A stretch of DNA of 64,000 bases from Apiospora phragmitis. Its lineage: Eukaryota; Ascomycota; Sordariomycetes; Amphisphaeriales; Apiosporaceae. The first letter of the stretch is position 1, and each line of letters begins with the position of its first letter. The notes under the pieces are model-generated. The model ran no database searches and was not told the DNA's origin. It saw only the letters and a program-made list of their open reading frames with translations. Below are positions 11,944-23,896 of this stretch, in pieces. Made by a program: the position numbers and the translations under genes. The stretch lies in NCBI GenBank assembly GCA_038363925.1, contig JAQQWL010000008.1, positions 62,001 to 126,000 of the forward strand, read 5' to 3'.

Positions 11944-13162
11944 CTACTCTCCACGAGGTCTCTTAGCACCGTGTGGGTTCTGCTGCCACTCGTTGCCGCC
12001 CCCAGACTGGTTGGCGCCGCCGAAGAATCCGGGGTTGAACTGAGGCGGCATGCCTTGGAAGCCTGTTGTTGCGTATAGTTAGCGTCCGTCCATCCAGTGG
12101 GCCACATCGCTCCAGCTTACCTTGCATACCACCTCCCATCATGCCCATACCGCCCATAGCACCAGGCATACCTCCGGGCATAACGCCGGGCATACCACCC
12201 ATGGGTATGCCACCCATATTACCCATGCCCATCATGCCGTTGTTCATGCCGCCACGACCACCACGATTCATGCCGGGGCCGCCACGCATACCACCACCCA
12301 TCATACCACCACCACGGAAGTTGAAGTTGCCTCCCATTCCGTTACCGCCGTTGAAACCGCCGCCGTTCATGTGGTTGTTGTTAAAACCCATGCCCATATT
12401 GCCTCCGAAGTTGCGGTTGTATCCGCCTCGTGGACCGTTAAAGCCGCCGCGACCACGGAAGCCGCCACCGCCACCAAAGTTTCCGACCATATTGTTGTTG
12501 GAATTATGGTTGTTAAAGCCTCCGGCAGTGGAACCCCCACGGCCCGCTTGATCCTTGTGGCCACGAGTTGGAGCATCCTTGGGCAGGGTCCGAAAGGGGT
12601 TGGAGGGACCATGATAGATGACAGACGGCTTTCGGTTGCCAGGAGCAACTTCCCACTTGTCAAATTCATGCTTGCCAGCAGTAGCTGCCTGCTGCGATGT
12701 GAAGTCCAAATACACCTGGCCTTTACTCTTCCCGTTCACCTTGTGTTCACTAAATGTGATGTCTTTCAGCTCCGCTTCCACTCCTGCCTTCTTGACCAAA
12801 CCACGTATATCATCATCGGTTGTCCACCACTGAAGTTCCGAGATCAATAGTGCGTTTGTTGCACCTGGGTCAATAGGTCTGTCATCTGAGCCTTCCTTAC
12901 GCTTGACGCCCTGATGATGCTGAGTCTGTGCACCTGCCTCATCGTAGGTGTCCATGCCGTTTTGGGCTTCACCTTCGCCGTGGTAATTGTCTTGGCTATT
13001 GTTCTGGGAATGTGCTGTGCTGGAGCCGTTCGCCACAGTCACCGAAGCGTTGGATTCGTAAGCCTGGGCATTGGCGTCCTGTGCGGAAGAATCATGGCCA
13101 CCATGTTGCTGATCTGCGGAACCATCTCCGTAGATATCAATCTCGAACTCCTCCTCGGCCAT
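11944..13162 (-). CDS. CPSF6/CFIm68-like RRM and RGG-repeat protein
   Basis: Probable RNA-binding protein of pre-mRNA 3'-end processing. Model (minus): exon 13162..12121, intron with GTAAGC donor and AACAG acceptor, exon 12062..11944; 386 aa. The acidic, Gln/Asn/Ser-rich N-terminus (start [14 protein letters not shown]) is followed by one RRM at about residues 104-180. It begins [20 protein letters not shown] and contains [11 protein letters not shown]; the WWTTD beta-1 element is typical of CPSF6. A FNPFRTLP-like linker (NPFRTLPKD) leads to a long Gly/Met/Asn/Arg-rich tail with RGG motifs and GGMPG repeats. The spliced last exon ends in a basic KRPRGE, possibly a nuclear signal. The CPSF6 relationship rests on the RRM; a more general hnRNP-like role is possible. 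Confidence 0.8.
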
Positions 13163-14986
13163 CTTGTAGTTCGTTCAGAGGTGAGGTGGATGTGATTGTT
13201 ACGAGCGGAAGGTGAAAAAATGAAGAATAAGCACCTGGTAAGTACCTCAGGTGGCTGCTTTGTCACAGACGCGGGATCTTTAGAGTGTGAGTATTGCTCT
13301 GTATTTCGATGTAAATACAGGAACGCCCTGTTACCTCCATTCCGTTATATCAGTCTCAAATACAATGACAAGAAGGAAAGCAACATTTCCCAGAAGGAAA
13401 TTGACAGTCTGAGAAGGAATTTCAGACAAACAGAAAGACAGATTCGCCAGGAAGGTAGAAACACAATACGTACACTCCAAGCTTCTGAACAGACAAGTAC
13501 CAGTGGGCTGTCTCCCGTTTCTGCCTCTGCTTCTGACGACAAATGGAATGCTGGCAAGACGAAGCTCTGTGCTTGCAATCTTATGACTCAAAACACGCTC
13601 GGCTTTTGGGAGTTTCAACTCCTTCGTTGCGCAGCTTCAGCGGGAATGGTATGATACAAGAATCCTCTTCCCCTTCCTCTCATGAAAATAGCACGGGACC
13701 TCGAGGATTCGGGAGTCTCAAGGCTCGCGAAGTGATGTTTAAATGAGTGATCGGTTGAAATGACGGCCGTTCGATATCGAGTTGCTATTCCAGAATATTA
13801 GTCCCAGATCAAAGAAGCCGATAACTTCAAGCAGCAACAACTGTGGACTTACAAAGGCCCGCAAGAGTTGGAAAATAGCTAGAAGTACAGGAAGGCGCAG
13901 AGTTCAGTAGAAGCGCTCGCAGGACAATCGAATTTGACTGGACGAGCTATAGCAGGCGCAGAAGTGAGATGATTTCGGGCTGTCGACTGCAGTATTCGCC
14001 TTCGGCTGGAGGAATGTGGCGAATGGAAAGAAAAGCGACGTGTCCGTCTGAAGATGGCGTCGTTGTTGGTTGACTGTCGCAGCCGATGTCAGTCAGGCCT
14101 TACTTACAAAAAGCTGATGTCGGACGACAGGCAACGACGGGCTTATTGGTTATGAAGTATGTACTTGAAGCTTGAGCGCCTAGGTTAGCTTGGGCTCTCA
14201 TAATCGAATTGGGAAAAGACCCCCAATTGCTAAACCGACCCACCCATAAGGGGCTCGCTCACTGTTCGGGTAGGTACGCAAGTACGACATTGGGGGTCGC
14301 TGCCAGTTATCCCTGTCTGTCAGGTGCGCCTGCCCAGAAGCCTGTCCTTAGGTATGGATATATGAATAATCCCAACAATGACTCAGTTGGCTAATGTCCT
14401 CGGACAACGTATCATGCAGCTGCAAAAAACTGGTTTCTTTATTGTACTGGGTGCAATAGACATATACAGATACCTAACTAATATCGCGCCGTAGAATTGA
14501 CCGTTTTGCCATATACTGCTATCAATTTGTTATTGCGCAAATAGCGAATAAAGCATGCATGGTGGATGATATGCGGTTATGCCGTTGACGCTCCCCCATC
14601 CGCCGCTACTGCCTGTTCCAGACCAACCAAAACAGAGGGCAAAGGACCACCCGGCTGTATGGGGGTGGTGTGGGTTAATCAATCGATAAGGCTTGAGCTG
14701 GCCGCCGCTGGTGGAAAGCGGAATGTTAGTCAATGTATGTACCTACAGCCGCCCAGGGTACTCCGTAGTAATTGATTAATTGAAGGGAAGGAGGCAATCT
14801 GGCCGCATCGAACAAATCCCCAATAAAACTTATCGGAGAGGCAGCTACTCGACCTTTACCACCACGCGACATACATCACCACTTAATTATTCCACGTAAC
14901 ACACCACCAACGCTCCTTCCACATCTTTCTCCCGCCTCTGCTTCTTGTCCGTTCAGCACGACAGACCACATACACACATCCCCAAC
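13163..14986. other. Divergent intergenic region, CPSF6-like and Sec61 gamma
   Basis: A 1.8-kb divergent promoter region. The open frames within it have no recognisable domain and are probably chance or lie in long 5' UTRs of the CPSF6-like gene. Short palindromic ATACCTAAC and TAGGTACG motifs of the kind scattered in this window occur here. No RNA gene recognised. Confidence 0.45.
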
Positions 14987-15515
14987 ATGTCGGACCAAGT
15001 TCAAGAATTCCTCGACGTAAGAACACAAGCCCCCTCCCTCTCCGCTACGAAAGCCGCGAAAGAGGAGAGAGAGAGAGAGAGAGAGATGCGCCGCTCGAAG
15101 TGCATTCAACTAAAGCGACAATAGGTCCCGCGCGAGTTCGTCAAGGAGGGCACCCAATTCATGAACCGCTGCCAGAAGCCCGACCAAAAGGAGTTCGTGC
15201 GCATCTGCCAGGCTGTTGGTGTGGGTTTCTTGATCAGTAAGTCACCTCTAGACGACTCAAAGGCACATGTCGGAATGCGTTACGGTTCGCTAATCACTAC
15301 TTTTTCTTTACAGTGGGCGCCGTGGGTTACGTCGTCAAGCTGAGTAAGTCGACTCCGAAACCACCCATTATACCTGTTGAAAGTTCACCAATCACGATGT
15401 CAATTTTCGGTTTCAATGACGCTCGATGGTAGACTGTGTGCTTTGCAATGACATACTGACGTGCTGTAACATAGTCCACATACCCGTCAATAACATCCTC
15501 GTCGGTGGCGCATAA
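14987..15515 (+). CDS. SSS1: Sec61 gamma subunit (Sss1), ER translocon
   Basis: Small tail-anchored subunit of the Sec61 protein-conducting channel in the ER membrane. Model: join(14987..15016, 15125..15236, 15314..15343, 15475..15515), 70 aa, the normal family length. The order is an amphipathic N-terminus (MSDQVQEFLDVPREFVKEG), the conserved cytosolic helix RCQKPDQKEFVRICQAVGVG, then the single membrane anchor FLIMGAVGYVVKLIHIPVNN and a short VGGA end. Exons 1 and 3 are only 30 nt each. Exon 3 joins in phase to give ATG at one border and ATC at the other. Intron 1 holds a (GA)n microsatellite at about 15065-15086. All donors are GTAAGN. Confidence 0.95.
15065..15086. repeat. (GA)n microsatellite in Sec61 gamma intron 1
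   Basis: About eleven GA units within intron 1, about 40 nt before the acceptor. Confidence 0.85.
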
Positions 15516-15951
15516 ACCCCAAAACGATTTGGAGGATTTGAACGAAACGACCTAGAGCGTGAAGGTTAGGGCCTTATAAGAGAGGCATTGGTGCTCGTAA
15601 CGCAGAGCATAATACGAAAGACAGCATGGAATATCGCACAGGCATGGCCGTTGCGAGGACGGACGAGCTCCACCTAGCCTATTCCGATATACGACAATGG
15701 GCTGGAACGATGGGTTGTTTTTGGACGCACGATCGTAGCAAGCTAGCCACCCACCAGGGCCAAACAAATTAACATCCTTGACTTGTTCATCCTGGATTCG
15801 TCTATTAAGCCTATGTGCAACAAGATTGCCAGCTAGACTGGGTACTGAACAAAGCCCCTTTTGCTGGAACTCTGAGCTTGAGCTTGAGCCCTGGGTGTGT
15901 CCGAAATGAGAGCGTGTTTTGGTCCAGACAGCAAGTAGGAAAGTATTCACC
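15516..15951. other. Convergent intergenic region
   Basis: Contains the 3' ends of Sec61 gamma (+) and the WD40 gene (-). No gene seen. Confidence 0.5.
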
Positions 15952-18148
15952 TCAAAATCGACCAAAACCAACCCCGAATTCCTCTTCCTCATCGTCATCG
16001 AAGATACTAGAATGATCCCCGACTGGTTTTAGCTTGTCGGTATATGAGACGCCCATTCTAGGCTCCGCCTCGTCTGTATGAGACTCGTTAAAAGAGTGAA
16101 CAGAGACGGTGCCTATCGAATGGTCTCCTCCGTTGAGGGCAGAAGCTAGAAACAAACAAAATTAGCTTTTGTTTTGGTTTTCTTCCTCGTCCCCAGATCT
16201 CATAAAAGCAGAAAGAAAGGTAAAGGGCGTATGGGTACTTACCAGCAATGAATGGCGCATTAGGGTGCCAGCTAGCATCTCTGACGCAAGTGAAACCACC
16301 CCGGTGATGTGACCCTCTATGGCGGTGAGGTCTGTAATTCCGCGGCAGAGTTTCCCTCAACGTTGCTTCTTGCACGTCGATGTCTCCAGCGGGTGTGCCG
16401 TCCAGGTTGTAGATATAAACCTTGCCGTCGTGGCTACCAGTGTAGACGTATCTCGAGTCGGTGCTTCCAGGCGGCGAGAAGTGACAGCGGATGAGCGTCC
16501 GCAGGATCCTGTGGCCGCCGCGGAAGGTGACCACCGAGTTGTCGTTGGGGTGCGGGAACCACGTCGTGTCATCGAAGGACTCTCCAGCGGTAGTCGAAGC
16601 CGGTGCCCAGGCGCGTGTGCCGCGTGGGGTCCAGCTCGGAGAACTGGGCCGAGGTGTACATCTTCCGTAGATCCCAGAGCTTCATGCTTTGGTCCTTGCC
16701 GTTCGACAGGATGTAGCGTCCGTCGCCTTTGCTGTCGATGTACGTCAGGCCCTCGATGTGGCCGACGAACGCACCGGCTTCCCGTTCATTACCCATGCTG
16801 CGCCGATCCCAGACCTTGATGGTCGTATCGTCTGATCCGGAGTACAGGATGTGCGGCGACAGTTTGTCGGCAAAGCACACAGCATTTACATGGTTTTCAT
16901 GTCCCCTGATCTGGTGTAGCACTCGGCGACTTTCAATGTCGTAGACAACTATGGAGTCGGCATTTGTGCCTGCGACGAGCTCGCGCCCGTCTCCTGAGAA
17001 TCGGATCGACCAGATACCAAACGCACTGTGCCAACCGTTGCCGCCGGGGCCCGCGCTTGCCAGATTCAACGTATAGGGGTCACCAGTATCGTTCGGATCT
17101 GTCGGCGCCAGGCACACATTGCTCTGTATCGAGGTGTACGCGAGCCACTTGTTATCTGGACTCAGCGAGGCATCGGTCAGAGTCCACGAGCCAAAGGGAA
17201 ACGCGACAGTCTTGTAATGCCTCCAGTTGTACGGATTCGATGTGTCGTACATGCGGACCTTGAAGTCCTTGACACAGGCGTAGAAGAAATTGCCGTCGTC
17301 GGAGAACTGGCCCGAGTATACGGGCTCCTGGTACTTGATGACCATCTCCGCGTCGGTGGTGGGCAGCATGGACTGCTTCATCATCGACTGGTTGATTCGT
17401 CGATACGTCGAGCCACCCACGCCCAGCTCGCGGTCGAGTATGCGGCGTGCTAAACGCTTCTTGGCCCTCAGGGGGTTCGACGAGAGCTCCGTAGCTCCAA
17501 ATTTGCCTGAGTTCATGAGCTCCTGGCCTTCCTCGCTCGGGTACTTGGGGAACCGGTCCAGGTCTAGAGTCTGCCGCCGCCGCCGCCGGTCCCATTGCAT
17601 GTCCTCGTCGTCATCGTCGTTGGAGAATATCAGGTGTCCCAGGTTTGAGTTCCGTAGCAGCGTGATCACTTGAGACTGTGAAAGACCCACTTGGTTGTCT
17701 AATTAGATGTTCCATGTTAACAGATAATCTTGGCTTTCGTCGTGGTAAGCATGGTGGCGTACTCATCACAAGGCGAATTAACCGCTGTTGCATAGTGATT
17801 CCCGCGCCAGCTGCTGCGCCTTCCTCTTCTTCTTCTTCTTCTTCGTCGTCGTCGTCGCCTTCGACCTCAACCAAGAATCGGAGATCGTCGTCGTCATCAT
17901 CGTCATCCTCGTCATCTTCATCTTCTTCGTCCTCGTCCTCGTCGTCTTCACCCTCTTCAGCATCTATCGCAAAGTGTCAGTCGGGGCCCTTATAATGTAG
18001 GTTTGGCAGTATGTTGCATTGTACCGTGGAACTCGTCTTGCTCATTTTCGTAGTCAGGGTCGGCATCTTCGTCGCGATCGTCGTGAGCGTCGTGGAATAA
18101 ATCGGCATACCGCTGGTGGATGTCCTCGGATTCCGACGGCGAACTCAT
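15952..18148 (-). CDS. WD40 protein of the DCAF11/WDR23 (LEC14B) type (one frame break)
   Basis: Probable substrate receptor of a CUL4-DDB1 ubiquitin ligase. Model (minus): 18148..18025, 17963..17763, 17698..16243, 16145..15952; about 657 aa after one correction. The acidic N-terminus (exon 2 encodes a long Asp/Glu run) is followed by LLRNSNLGHL and then WD repeats from about residue 250: YSGQFSDDGNFFYACVKDFK, IRFSGDGRELVAG, LYSGSDDTTIKVWDRRSM, YILSNGKDQSMKLWDLRKM, and YVYTGSHDGKVYIYNLDG. The WDRR and WDLR boxes are DDB1-binding WDxR-type motifs. The frame breaks between FDYRW and ESFDDTTWFPHPNDNSVV around 16580-16586: one base too many, or an AG pair lost, in TGGAGAGTCC. The tail is acidic and ends FGVGFGRF. 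Donors GTACAA, GTACGC and GTAAGT are used. Confidence 0.85.
17820..17955. repeat. Imperfect trinucleotide tract encoding an Asp/Glu run
   Basis: GAA/GAC/GAT-rich (minus strand) tract inside exon 2 of the WD40 gene. It encodes most of an acidic segment broken only by LRFLVEVEG. Likely to vary in length between strains. Confidence 0.75.
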
Positions 18149-18684
18149 CTTGCCCGGAGCTCAACGGGTTACCGGTATATATGCACACAAGACCGTGGAT
18201 GCTTCAATGCAGTTGGAAAAAGTTCACCACGAAACTAGCAGAGGCATAGAAATTGGTTGGATTGAATGTCTAATCTGCCAGCAGATGCAGTCACCCAAAT
18301 ATTAACAAAAGGTGACAATTGAGAAGGAAGAAGGCGACCTCAGGTCTCATGATGACATCGACGCCCGGACAGATACAGCGGGGATCCCGATAGCTTACTT
18401 ATCGCAGCTATGCTATGCAAGCTATCGGCGTTACGCGGGCTTAAGTGGCCCCTGAGGTGGGGTTGCTGCTAAGAACACAGGGGCAGACCATCACCATTAC
18501 TGTTCCAGCAACTTCACGGACATTAGAGGTAAAGCCGTAGCTGTAGCCTTGCTTCCAGTTTCTGGATGATCTGTATTTCCTCTTCTATGTGATAGAACCA
18601 GTGATATCATCTTAGGCACGCGCTGCAATTCTGGAAGAGGATCTTGATGGATGCAAATTCATACAAGTTACATAGTCCACGCGC
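18149..18684. other. Intergenic, WD40 gene promoter
   Basis: Upstream of the WD40 gene and downstream of the dioxygenase gene, both on the minus strand. No gene is supported. Confidence 0.5.
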
Positions 18685-19943
18685 TTACGAACTTGCAAAC
18701 TTGTACTGCGCCCAACCCATACTTCCTTCGTGCAGAGTCCAAGTTCTCTTCCCTGGATCATCACCAGCAGCTCCGGCCGCTATATAGACGGGCATCAAAT
18801 GGTCCATATGCTGAAGAACGTTAGCCCGGGTTTCGAAAGCAGTCGGCAAGTACTTACGGGATGTGCCTCTCTAGCATCGGGTCGCTTCGCCGCCTCCGCC
18901 ATGCGTGCCTGGCGTTCTGCGGGCGGAGCTTCCGTCGCTTCCTTCAGCGCCTCGTCAAACGACACCGTGTACCTCTGCGGAATAGGACTGGACATGGAGA
19001 AGCGCATGTCTCCCAGGTTGTGCACTGACATGCCGGCGCCAATGATGACGATGCCCTCGTCTCGCAGCGATGCGACGGCTTGGCCCAGGTGGTAATGCAG
19101 GTCCGGGTCCTCATTGTTATACAAACTTACCTGGACAAGCGGCACGTTCAGAGGGTTCTGCTCAGGATCGAAAGCTAGACAACATACGCGTGAGTTCGAT
19201 GGGCACGATTCTGGAAGCTGATTTGCAAAGAAGAGTACATACCGACGCTGAAACCAGACCAGACTCCGTGGTCGAGCCCGCGGGTCACCCCTTTGGACTT
19301 TATGCCGGCTTTCGATAGGAGGCCCATGATCTTCGAGGCCAGCTCACGGCTGCCCTTATTCGGGTACTTGGCCTCATAGTAGAATTTAGGAAATCCGTAG
19401 AAGCTGACCAACACCCCTCGTGAGTACATGTGTAGCCGAGCACCGATCTTGGGATATAGGCTGCACTTACTCGTATATCAAGTCAGTATGCTCCGCGGTG
19501 TTGACCTCGATAGCATCGCGGCCCCCTTCCCAATGACCCGAAAAGACCACTACAGCTTTCGGTTTTACTTTTTGGGTAATCTCTTGTCCAATCGCTTGGA
19601 GTACGGGAAACACGGGATGCCTCGTTTCGTACTGGACGTTGGGCTGCGCTAGAGGTTTAGTCTACAATGTCTCTATTACGGAAGGGACTTACAGGGTTCG
19701 TACACCACCATGGCTGAAGAAATATACTGGCGTTTTACCCGACATTGTCGAACCCGAAGACTTGGATGTTGTTGCCAATTTTCTTGTAACTTGAGAAGTA
19801 GCCAATAGGGATGCGATCGGTTTGGGGATCCAACTGGACATTGACGAATCAGAGGCAATATCAGAGCGTAGAAAAACTGCAAGAACTACTACGGCGACCG
19901 TGATGATCAAGAACGGCCTCCTAAGTTCTCTAATGTAATCCAT
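18685..19943 (-). CDS. DODA-type extradiol aromatic-ring-opening dioxygenase with N-terminal anchor
   Basis: LigB/4,5-DOPA-dioxygenase-like enzyme, a non-haem iron dioxygenase family acting on catechols. Model (minus): 19943..19704, 19643..19471, 19403..19243, 19174..18858, 18810..18685; 338 aa. Family blocks in order: TPVYFFSHGG (metal ligand His), KPKAVVVFSGHWE (His), DFYGFPKFYYEAKYP, TRGLDHGVWSGF (His), VQVSLYNNEDPDLHYHLGQA, EGIVIIGAGMSVHNL, and YTVSFDEALKEA. The end is MPVYIAAGAAGDD and GSMGWAQYKF. Each intron junction is fixed by these blocks and by phase. Unusually, about 70 residues precede the catalytic domain, with a hydrophobic segment FLIITVAVVVLAVFL at residues 11-25; a later Met (MSGKTPVYFF) would give the usual length. 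Substrate unknown. Divergent from the thioesterase gene. Confidence 0.9.
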
Positions 19944-20364
19944 TCATACAGCAAGACAAGGAGTAAGGGGATTGATACTTCAAATAAATATTTTTTAAGT
20001 GTTCAGTCTGTTACAAATCGCCTTGAGTCTACAATTGATACATAAAGTAGTACCTACAGAACATACGATCACGCATTTCCCCTGATTACCAAGAATATGT
20101 CAGCAGCAACCTACTGACTCTCTCGCGGTGGGATAAGCCAGCCAGCCCTATTCTTCTGGTACATGTACAGTAGCCGAAATAGGAGCTGGAGGTACTGTGC
20201 TTACCCGCGGGGCTCTTGACAGCTGAACAGAGTGCTAACTGAAGTGGGGCGCGGGGCGCTTGGAATGCGACAGAAATAAACTGGCTGCTATTCTTTAGCG
20301 TCCAGAAGCACGACCACTCACCAGTGCTCTCCATCATTAACCATCTTTGGTACGAGACTCCTAG

Positions 20365-21383
<1,019 letters not shown>

Positions 21384-21613
21384 GAGTATTGACATTGGGT
21401 GCGTGTGACTGCTTGAGGATGTTTACACGATTCGCTTGTTTCGTTCACCAGATCAATAGACTACTTGAACTACCTATTCCTGACTCTTGCAACCGAAGAT
21501 TCGTGCCATAATCAAATGGGTAACTCAAAAGATCAGTAAACACATCCTTCTGCTGACCGATATCTCTTCGTCGCCCTGAAAGGTAATCTTTTATTGCCAG
21601 AACTGTGTATGGC
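21384..21613. other. Convergent intergenic region
   Basis: Contains the 3' ends of the thioesterase and F-box genes. No gene seen. Confidence 0.5.
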
Positions 21614-23128
21614 TCAATTCGTATTGTAGGTCACGCCATAGTTTTGTTGAAATGATGCCAATGCGTCCTCTGTAATATAAAAGCCAGTGAACTCTTCAAT
21701 AAAAGCACTGTGGCTGTTTTCGATAACCTTTTTCAAGGTGTCTTCCTGAGCTGCCAGCTCCTGTGCACTTGATATCTGATAGTCTGTTTGATAGACAGAG
21801 CTGGTATCAATGTGGCCATCTAAAAAGGCCAAACCTTCTGTTGCAAAATACCCCACTGGCAAAATTTCGAAGGCACTCGTGTCTACATTCCCGACCCTTT
21901 CACAGATGCGAAAAGATTCCATGGGTCTCCACCCTGTCTTCCAGGACTCGGTAGGACCAGGGAACGTCTCCGACGACGTGTGAGTAGTGCTCAAAAGTTG
22001 CTCTTCGCGGTATTCGCAAGCGTCAATAATATCTCCGTATGCCGCTAGAGGTAGTCTTGCTCGTAGCTCATCCCGAAAACTATCTTGACCAGAGCGAATC
22101 CGCTTATAGATTGAGGCAATACCGTCTTCAGCATGGGCTGCGACAAGATCCACCTCGGTGGCCCAACTAAGTTAAGGGAATATGTCATGTGCAACCTCCC
22201 TCAAATGGACCAAATTCGCCTGCTTAGTGGGTTGATATCTCGCCAGGTATCGGAGCCGTATTATACTGTCGGGGCGGGGAAGGGGGGGGGGTGGGGGGGG
22301 GTTGCTTACCATGTCATAGTCCGGATCTGACCCCTCCTGGATACCCCCCTGGATGTCCTCCTGAATGTCCTCCTGGATGTCCTCCTGGATGTAGTCATGC
22401 GCAGCTCCGCGTAGCAATGCATCTTGCATCTCATAGTAGAGGGAATGCAACATGGCTATCTGGAAATCACTGAGATACGTATGGATGGCTTCGATCCCGA
22501 CAATTTCCCACATTTCCAGGACATCCAGCAATAAATTGGACTTCTCAATGCTACTGAAAAGAGCAGGCACTCCGTGACGGGCAAAGACCTTGTGGAAAAG
22601 CTCGTGGCGGAAAAATGCCCGCTTGTACCGAGCCAACTCGGCTCTCGTTATATCAGGCCGGGACAACTCCTGGCTCGTGGCCCTGCGGAAGTAAAAGGAG
22701 GAGCTGGCCCAGTGCGGGAGATAACCCTCTTCCTGCCTCCCCTTGTTGCTCTTAGCCTTGCTCACGAGGTCGCCTATGAATCGCAAGGTGATGCGATCTA
22801 GCTGACAGAGCAACACGGCTTCCTCGCGCGAAGAGGGCTGGGGATCTTGCGAGGCGCGGTTCGCAAGATAGCCGGTTATCCTGCTGTGTACATCGCCGGC
22901 ACTGGAAAAGTCGGGACAACGGACAATGGCTAGAGCATCCGGGAGGCACTCATGTCCTATGGAATTGCAGACGACATTGAGAAATATGGTCTTCGGTTTC
23001 CACATGTAGCTGTGCCACAAGACTGGAGATGCCGGCAAGAAGGCTCGTAGGTCATCGCAGGAGTCCAGACGACTCAAGATGTCCGACAGAAGCTCGGGTG
23101 GGAGCTTTGATAGACTAGAAGTAGCCAC
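21614..23128 (-). CDS. F-box domain protein
   Basis: Likely substrate adaptor of an SCF ubiquitin ligase; target unknown. Model (minus): exon 23128..22310, intron, exon 22153..21614; about 452 aa. The N-terminal F-box reads SLSKLPPELLSDILSRLDSC with DLRAFLPASPVLWHSY. The rest is helical with no other known domain, the usual layout of the large Pezizomycotina F-box families. Residues about 250-268 are a repeat of the unit DIQE, encoded by a 12-bp tandem repeat. The donor GTAAGC at 22309 is followed within 8 nt by a C9-A-C10 tract on the transcript. The acceptor (CCGAG) was chosen because it alone restores phase and gives DYDM-VDLVAAHAEDG; it lies just after a CTTAAC branch site. The exon 2 start is therefore less certain. 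Confidence 0.78.
22282..22301. repeat. G10-T-G9 tract next to the F-box splice donor
   Basis: Plus-strand run of ten G, one T, nine G; on the F-box pre-mRNA this is a C-rich tract that begins 8 nt into the intron. Confidence 0.8.
22334..22394. repeat. 12-bp coding tandem repeat (DIQE units)
   Basis: About four imperfect copies of a 12-bp unit (GATATCCAGGAG-like on the minus strand) inside the F-box gene, encoding DIQE/GIQE. Confidence 0.7.
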
Positions 23129-23896
23129 GACAAATGATGTCTAGTGGAAAAGACGGAAATTTATGTGTTGGTGGCTTTCGAAAGTGGTAGACGTTGTAAT
23201 CGAGGGATACCCAAGTAGTTACCCTCGGGGAAGTTTTCGATACCTACGTGTATGGCGAGGGTAGGGGAAAGACATCTCCGTTAACCGACGGAACTCAGCC
23301 TAATCCAAGTTTCTTCGAAGCTGTGGACTTGGTATGAGAGAGTTCATGGCTTGCCCGGAACTCCTGTCCTTAAGTACGTACGTAGCCGTCATCCCGTGAA
23401 CATGCCATGCCAACTCTATGGCAGGTATGACAGGCACTCGGAAAGGGCCAATACAGGAGGGACATTGACCAAACTCGCAGCGCGGGAATACAAGTCTTCT
23501 ACCTGAGATTCAGTCAAGTAAAACCAGTATTTTCATAGCCATCGAAAGTGAACCATCCATGATTGTATTGAATAAGTACCCAGGAGTTGCTACTTCTTGG
23601 CCAGCTCACCTCTTATACCATTGGTTCTCAGAATGGGAGTCGTTCTTGATGAATGTGGCAGTATGCGTTTAGGTGCATATATCCACTGCCAGGTGTATGC
23701 GGGGCCTTGGGGGCCAGGTTCAATTGAATGGTCCCATGCTAACTTGCTGTGCTCCATTCCAAGGCCTTCGCACGCACTGGCCCACTAATCAATGAGAGCC
23801 AAGTTCCCACCTGCCTTGTCCTGATTGAACCAGACGTTATCAACTGCATCTTGCCTCACTGTCACCACGAAACATCATATCGAATCACCAGATCAT
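23129..23896. other. Divergent intergenic region, F-box gene and MED17
   Basis: Shared promoter region of about 0.77 kb. Short open frames here are not convincing. Confidence 0.5.

Noticed and set aside
12122..12850. 242-codon plus-strand frame rich in His/Thr/Ala
   Set aside because: Antisense of the Gly/Met/Arg repeat tail of the CPSF6-like gene.
22133..22473. Plus-strand Pro/Cys-rich frames over the F-box repeat
   Set aside because: Shadow of the DIQE repeat read on the wrong strand.
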